From Hepsetus odoe (Eukaryota; Chordata; Actinopteri; Characiformes; Hepsetidae), in the NCBI GenBank assembly GCA_017165825.1, contig CM029384.1, positions 19,765,158 through 19,829,157 on the forward strand: a stretch of 64,000 bases of DNA, in the 5' to 3' direction. How positions within the stretch are numbered: position 1 is the first letter of the stretch; every line of letters begins with the position of its first letter. Under the pieces are notes generated by a model, which was given only the letters and a program-made list of their open reading frames with translations, was not told the DNA's origin and did no database searches. This document shows positions 58,455 through 64,000 of this stretch, piece after piece. A program made the translations under genes and the position numbers.

Positions 58455-59715
58455 AATAGCATATGGCCACCATCTCCTCCTATGGGCTTTGTTTTTGTTT
58501 GGCCTTTGTAGAAGTTTAGCCTTCATTGGTTATTGCACCCAATTAGACCAAAATCTATTTGCCATTTGGCTAAACATCCCTGGTGTAAAAGTGAACCCTT
58601 GCAATAAACTTCCATAGACAGTTCTAAAGTTTTATTATGCCAAGCTACAGGGCTACACCTTTGACTTCTGACCAGGTTTTTAACTGGTCCGTTGTGAAAT
58701 TGCTGTTATCGTCTCTAGGTACACTGACAATACAATACCCCTGAACACTAGTTCATAGACCAACCATCTGCTGTCACTTTGAGCCAGGTGTAAGATAAGG
58801 TAAGGCCCTGCATTGTTTTCTGTAAGGTACCAGTAAATTAGTGTGCATTGTGTGCATATTTTATTTATATTATCTGAAATGTTGGCGGAGATTCCAAGTT
58901 GAGCCCAGAACAGATCCATCTTGATAGTTCTGTGGGAGAAAATGCAATTGTGTGCTTATGTTAAGGCAATGGTCGCCATGCATTCCCCAAACATTACCAT
59001 ATGGTGAGTTTTTGCTGAAGCGCCTTTATTCTCTGCATAACAAATGCCATTCATTACAAGTGCTGGCCAATTAGGAAAGCATATGTACTCACTGTTACAT
59101 GACAGATTATTTAATGATTACTTGTTAAAATGAAGACTCCAAATGCCATGGAGAGCCTGAAGACAGGTCGAGAACAAGAATTACAGAGAGACAATGAATT
59201 ATAGAACGATGACCCAATGTCAATTATGGAATGCCCTAAGGTGTGTTCTTTGTATTAGTGGGAAATCAATGAATTAAGGAACAGTGATTGTGGAATGACA
59301 CTGAAGGATGAACAGATATGGGTGGTATAGTTATGTGATGACTTATCATGTGACAGTGTTGTCTGTGTTCACGAGGAACTTTGGTTTAGTGCAGAGTAAA
59401 AGCCAGTGGTATTTGATTTGACTTTGAATGAACCAGTTTGTTGTGTGTTGTGGCATGACATAGTGTTCAAGTCTGTCTTGGAAATATTAAAAATCAGTTG
59501 GAAATTTTAATGTAATTAATGCTTTTTGATTTGTACATGCTCCTCCCATAACATGTGCTTTCATAGCTACTTCTACTAAGATGGACCAGTTTAACAGAAC
59601 ATTGCATTTAACCTAAAGGTAACATTTTTTGACAAAATACCTAAAATTTTTAGTCAGTAATGTTGAGCTTTTCAAAGAAAAGTGTAATGAATAAAAATTA
59701 AATGAATAATGCATA
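58455..59715. other. No gene seen
   Basis: AT-rich sequence with no recognised repeat or exon. Confidence 0.5.
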
Positions 59716-59719
59716 ATAA

Positions 59720-61195
59720 TCTTTTTCTTCTTTCGGCTGCTTCCACTGGGGGTCGCCACAGTGGATCAGCCATCTCCATTTCCTTTGCATCTTCCTCCTT
59801 CAAACCAACTGCCTACATGTCATCTCTCACAACATAAGTAAACCTCCTTTGGCATTCCTGTTTCCTGGCAACTTAATCCTCAGCATCCTTCTCCCAGTGT
59901 AATGGGGGTGGTCTAGTGGTTGGGTACTTGCCTATGAACTAATGGTTCAAGAAATCCCAGGTTCAAATCCCAGCTTTAGCACTGCCACCACTGGGTCCCT
60001 GAGCAAGACCCTTAACCCTGAGTTGCTGTCCCTGTAATGAGGACATGGAAGTCGCTCTGGATAAGAGAGTCTGCTAAAATGCCGTAAAATGTAATCTTCA
60101 TCTCTCCTCTGGACATGTCGAAAATCAATGCAACCTTGCTTCTCTAACTTTGCCTCCTGTCTTTTGTTCAGTGCCACCATCTCCAACCCATACAACAGTC
60201 ACTACAGTACATCACAATATCAGCAAGCATCATAGTCATAGACTCCTGTCTAACCTCTTCCGTCTACCGGTTAATTTATTTGCATCTGTCACTCCTACTG
60301 CAGACCTCACCACTGTCACACCTCCCTCATGCATATCCTGTACCACTCTCTTATATCTTCTCTCACATATCATCTCTTCCTTATACAAAACCACAAGTCT
60401 TCTCTAGGCACCCTGTCATGTGCTTTCTCCACAAACTCCACAAATACACAATGCAGCTCCTGCTGACCTTCTCTGTTATTCTCCATCAACACCCTCAGAG
60501 GAAACATTGCATCTGTTGGGCTCTTTCTCAGCATAAAACCATACTGCTGCTCACTAATCATCTTTTTTTTACCCTAGCTTCCACTACTCTTTCCTTTAAC
60601 TTCATACTGTAGATCAACTTTTTTTCCAAGGTCACCCTACAGATGTGTAGCTTCTGTTTAGCTCCCCTGTCACTACTTTGCAGTCTCCAGTCTCCTTCAT
60701 ACTGACCCTTCTGCCAAGGATATGATCCACCTGTGTGCATCTTGTGTGCTTCCTCCTCCTCCTCCTCCTTGCATGTCACCCTGTGCTCCTGCTGCATCTT
60801 AAAATAAGTATTAACTACAGCCAATTCCATCCTTTTAGCAAAACCTACTATCTACCAACTATCTGACCCAGTATTCCTCTCCTTGGAACCATACCTAACC
60901 ATTCTCTTCTCACTACCTCTGTTCCCTTGAGCAACATTCCATTAACAGTCCATTAAAGTCCACACCAATCACCACTCTGTCTCACCTGGGTACACTGTTT
61001 ATCACTTCATCTAACTTCCTCCAGTATTCTTCTTTCTTGTCTCACAATCAACTTGTGCAGCATAAGAACTAACAGCATTCATTATCACACCTTTAATATT
61101 CAGCTTCAAGCTCATCACTCTCTCACACTCTGTTTACCTCCAAAACACTGTTGACATACATACACCTGGCCTTACTAACCTTCCATCTAGTCTCT
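59720..61195 (-). mobile_element. RTE-type retrotransposon, decayed (copy 6)
   Basis: The 3' end (TTCGGCTGCTTCCACTGGGG on the plus strand) is at the left. The minus strand carries C-terminal RT scraps (MYGLEMVALNKRQEA), RT scraps at 60370-60561 (ISEQQYGFMLRKSPTDAMFP, ENNREGQQELHCVF, DRVPREDLWF), and endonuclease-domain DNA to about 61195 (ACTAGATGGAAGGTTAGTAA). A SINE-B is inserted at 59892-60092. Confidence 0.85.
59892..60092 (+). repeat. SINE family B inserted in RTE copy 6
   Basis: Head GGTGGTCTAGTGGTTGGGTA and GGTTCAAATCCC, body CTGAGCAAGACCCTTAACCC, 3' end CTCTGGATAAGAGAGTCTGC and GTAAAATGTAA. Confidence 0.88.
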
Positions 61196-61199
61196 TCTT

Positions 61200-62840
61200 T
61201 TTCTTCCTCTTCTTTCAGCTGCTCCCGTTTAGGGGTCACCATAGCGGATCAACTGTCTCCATTTCTTCCTGTGCTCTGCATCTTCCTGCAAGGTGCAAGC
61301 CACTCATAAGCCTCAAGAATAGAAAGGCTAGATTGGACTTTGCTAAAAAACATCTAAAAAAGCCGGCACAGTCCTGGAAGAACATTCTTTGGACAGATGA
61401 AACCAAGATCAACCTCTGCCTCAACACGACGGACGTGTGATGGCTTGGGCGTGCATGGCTGCCAGGGGCACTGGGACACTAGTGTTTATCGATGATGTGA
61501 CACAGGACAGAAGCAACCAAATTAATTCTGAGGTGTTCAAGGACATACTGTCTGCTCAAATCCGGCTAAATACAGTCAGATTGATTAGGCGGCGTTTCAT
61601 AATACAGATAGACAATGACCCAAAACATACAGCCAAAACAATCCAGGAGTTTATTTAAACAAAGAAGTGGAATATTATTGAATGGCCAAGTCTGATCTGA
61701 CCTGATCTGAACCCAAATATTAGCATGCATTTCACTTGTTGAAGACTAAACCTCGGACAGAAAGGCCCACAAACAGCAACTGAAGGCTGCTGCAGGAAAG
61801 GCCTAGCAGAGCATTAATCAAAAGTCTCAATTTCTTCCTGTGCTCTGCATCTTCCTGCTTCAAACCAACCACCTGCATGTCCTCTCTCACCACATCCATA
61901 AACCTCCTCTTTGGTATTTCTCTTTTCCTCTTTCCTGGCAGCTCCATCTTCAACATCCTCCTACCAATATAATCGTCATTTCTCCTCTGGACATGTCCAA
62001 ACCAACACAACCTTGCTTCTCTTTGTCTCCGAAACATCTAACATGAGCTGTCCCTCTAATATATTCATTTCTAATCCAATGAAGATGCTGACAATCTCAG
62101 CATCTTTATCTCTGCCACCTTCAGCTCCGATTCCTGTCTTTCCATGAGTGCCACCATCTCCAATCCATGCAACATAGCTGGTCTCACTACTGGCCTGTAA
62201 ACCTTCCCTTTTACTCTTGCTGGTACCCGTCTGTCACAAATCACTCCAGCCACTCTTCTCCACCCATTCCAACATGCCTGAACTCTCTTCACCTCTCTTC
62301 CACACTCGCTGTTAATCTGAACTGTTGTTCCTAAATATTTAAACTCCTCCACCTTTGTCACCTCTACTCCCTGCATCCTAACCACTCCACTATCCTCCCT
62401 TTTATTCACACTCCTGTATTCTCTTTGTCCTACTCACTTTCATTCCTCTCCTCTCCAGAGCATATCTCCATCTCTCCAGGTTCTCCTCAAGCTGCTCCCT
62501 ACTCTCACTGCAGATCACAATATCAGCAAAAATCATCATCCACGGAGACTCTTGTCTAACGTTGTCTGTCAACCTGTCCACTACTATTGCGGACAAGAAT
62601 AGGCTCAGTGCGGATCCTTGATGTAATCCAACCTCTACTTTAAATGCATCCATCACTCCCACTGCAGATATCCCCACTGTTACACTGCCATCATACATAT
62701 CCTGAACACTTACTTCTCTGTAACACCTGACTTTCTCATACAAAACCACAACTCCTCTCTACGCACACTGTCATATACTTTCTCAAAGTTCACAAAGGCA
62801 CAATGCAACTCCTGACCTTCTCTGTACTTCTCCATCAACA
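61200..62840 (-). mobile_element. RTE-type retrotransposon (copy 7), interrupted twice
   Basis: The 3' end lies at 61200-61289 and the body resumes at 61824. Minus-strand fragments read REARLCWFGHVQRRNDDYIG, RRMLKMELPGKRKR, GVEVTKVEEFKYLGTTVQI (C-terminal) and GLHQGSALSLFL, IFADIVICSESREQLEENLE (motif C region, FADD changed to FADI), ELHCAFVNFEKVYDSVRREEL (motif A). It stops at 62840 where an LTR element is inserted. Confidence 0.88.
61288..61820 (+). mobile_element. Tc1-like transposase fragment inside RTE copy 7
   Basis: Corresponds to 57508-58110 of the other Tc1 copy, with a deletion after ACCAAGATCAACCTCTGCC. Encodes VMAWACMAARGTGTLVFIDD and QIDNDPKHTAKTIQEF. It has no terminal inverted repeats and is flanked by a 35-bp direct repeat of RTE sequence (61255-61289 and 61824-61858). 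Confidence 0.88.
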
Positions 62841-62932
62841 TGTCACGAGGCGGTGTTGAGGAGTGGACGCCAACGCAGAGCCGAGCTTCGAACTGGACTT
62901 TAATGACAGATAACGTGCAAAGAACTAAACAT

Positions 62933-63183
62933 CCATCCATCCATTTTCTGCCGCTTGTCCCAAACTGGGTCACGGGGGGGGGTGCTGGTGTCCAACCCAG
63001 CGCACACAGGGCGAGGACAGGGGACGCCCCCTGGACAGGTCGCCAGCCCAGAGCAGGGAGGAGCGGGACAGGGACAGCACCTTGCTCAAAGGTACCTCAG
63101 GGCAACCTATTGGGAAGGGGCTCGAACCCCCGATCCTCTGAACATGTGGCCGACGCCCTAACCACTAGGCCACCGCTGCCCCT
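62933..63183 (-). repeat. SINE family C inserted in the LTR
   Basis: Reverse-complement copy: (ATCC)n, GCCGCTTGTCCCAAACTGGG, GCGCACACAGGGCGAGGAC, GGTACCTCAGGGCAACC, GGCTCGAACCCCCGATCC and CCACTAGGCCACCGCTGCCCC. The 12-bp target duplication AGAACTAAACAT is present on both sides. Confidence 0.92.
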
Positions 63184-63351
63184 AGAACTAAACATATTAA
63201 CCAAAACAACAAATATAAAACATAACCCGAGTAAATTCACAGTGCACACACAGTATGACCAGCACCCTGCTCTGATTCACTGGGGCTTATAACCCCAGCC
63301 CCAATGAGACACACCTGGCACCCAAGCCCAGGTGTGCACAATCAGAGCAGG

Positions 63352-63365
63352 GCGCCCTCTACTGG
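63352..63365 (-). promoter_or_regulatory. CTCF-like motif inside the LTR
   Basis: The minus strand reads CCAGTAGAGGGCGC, fitting CCASYAGRKGGCRS at all positions. Confidence 0.5.
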
Positions 63366-63935
63366 TACAGGACCGTTACAGTACCCCTCCCCAAAGGCGC
63401 CTACTCCGGGGCACCAGAACCTGTTTCATCCAAAGCAGGATCCCCCGAAAGGAGAGGGGCAGCACAAACGTCCAACAAAAAGTCCAAACAAAGTGCAGAC
63501 GAACGCTCCATTCTCACCGCGGTCCTCAGGCGGGTTCGGCTGCGGCCCCTCAAAACCCCGCTCTCTCTCCAGCAGTCTGGATTGGACACAGCCCCTCGAA
63601 ACCCCGCCTCATCCGGCGGACTTGGACCTCGTCCCTCGAAGCCCCACCGCCTCCGCGGTGATGGCGGATGTCCCTTCAGTCCCACCTTGTGCTGACACGT
63701 GAGCCGGCATTGCAGCCCGAATTCCCCAGGGGCTACCGCGGGGGCCGGCTCTGCAGCCACGCCCTCCTGGTTGCTGGAGCTGGAACAGGCGCGACATCGG
63801 CCAATCCTGGAAGGGGAGCGGACCGCTCAACCCCTATCCCCCCAGCCTCCAGCACCCGGAGGGTCCAGTGGTCCTTCACGGACATCCCCACGGAGCTCTC
63901 GGCTCGCGACGTCCATCTGCGGTGGCTGATCATTC

Positions 63936-64000
63936 TGTCATGAGGCAGTGTTGAGGAGTGGACACCAACGCAGAGCCAAGCTTCGAACTGGACTTTAATC
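63936..64000 (-). repeat. 5' LTR of the short LTR element (partial)
   Basis: TGTCATGAGGCAGTGTTGAG onward, parallel to 62841. It runs off the right edge. Confidence 0.8.

Larger units (their letters stand above)
62841..63380 (-). repeat. 3' LTR of the short LTR element, with SINE insertion
   Basis: 540 bp as it stands, about 270 bp once the SINE-C and one target copy are removed. Contains a CTCF-like motif at 63352-63365. Confidence 0.75.
62841..64000 (-). mobile_element. Short non-autonomous LTR retrotransposon, truncated by the window edge
   Basis: Minus-strand order: 5' LTR (64000+ to 63936, partial), internal region (63935-63381, 555 bp), polypurine tract (GGGGAGGGGTAC at 63381-63392), 3' LTR (63380-62841). 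The LTR starts TGTAACGG and ends TGACA, so it has TG..CA ends. The 65 bp of the second LTR that are visible match the first at all but four sites. The internal region is GC-rich with short ORFs and no reverse transcriptase, protease or integrase motif, so it depends on proteins from elsewhere. The start of the internal region does not read TGG, so the primer-binding site is unusual or not recognised. Confidence 0.75.

Noticed and set aside
63304..63760. Pro-rich ORFs on both strands near the right edge as a host gene
   Set aside because: They lie within the GC-rich internal part of the short LTR element, between polypurine tract and 5' LTR, and overlap each other on both strands.

Overview
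The window looks like teleost fish nuclear DNA, probably an ostariophysan. The basis is one split vertebrate gene with good splice signals plus a dense mix of repeat types common in teleosts: tRNA-derived SINEs, RTE-type non-LTR retrotransposons, Tc1/mariner remnants, hAT MITEs and long (CA), (CT) and (AT) microsatellites. Species identity is inference only.

The one confidently recognised gene is NACC1 (nucleus accumbens-associated protein 1, a BTB/POZ plus BEN-domain transcriptional co-regulator) on the minus strand. Four coding exons were assembled by homology and exact splice-phase matching: exon 2 (9849 to 8865, with the start codon, BTB domain and linker), exon 3 (4306 to 4139), exon 4 (1963 to 1858) and exon 5 (303 to 206). 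Together they encode about 452 residues in one open phase. The last 80 or so residues lie beyond the left edge. A CpG-rich segment at 17.5-18.7 kb with a strong minus-strand splice donor at 18,491 is the likely promoter and non-coding exon 1. Intron 1 (8.6 kb) carries a hAT MITE with a perfect 8-bp target duplication and a four-unit degenerate tandem array.

At 19.3-20.2 kb there is a second, small CpG-containing start region on the plus strand. It has an NRF1-like site and a perfect 14-bp RFX X-box palindrome whose centre contains an ATG. Two short ORFs follow. This may be the 5' end of an unidentified, possibly cilium-related gene, but no protein family was recognised.

From about 20.2 kb to 64 kb I see no host protein-coding gene. 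The sequence is AT-rich non-coding DNA with repeats: SINEs (families called A, B and C here), five or six decayed RTE copies (21.6, 27.5, 34.7, 49.2, 59.7 and 61.2 kb), Tc1-like fragments (37.4, 46.8, 57.5 and 61.3 kb), another hAT MITE (39.9 kb), a 99%-identical inverted repeat with about 255-bp arms (53,990-55,094), a palindrome with an internal SINE tail (35.9-36.2 kb), and at the right edge a short non-autonomous LTR retrotransposon (62,841 to beyond 64,000) nested in an RTE copy and itself holding a SINE with a 12-bp target duplication. Three CTCF-like motifs were seen (20.92, 22.82 and 63.35 kb).
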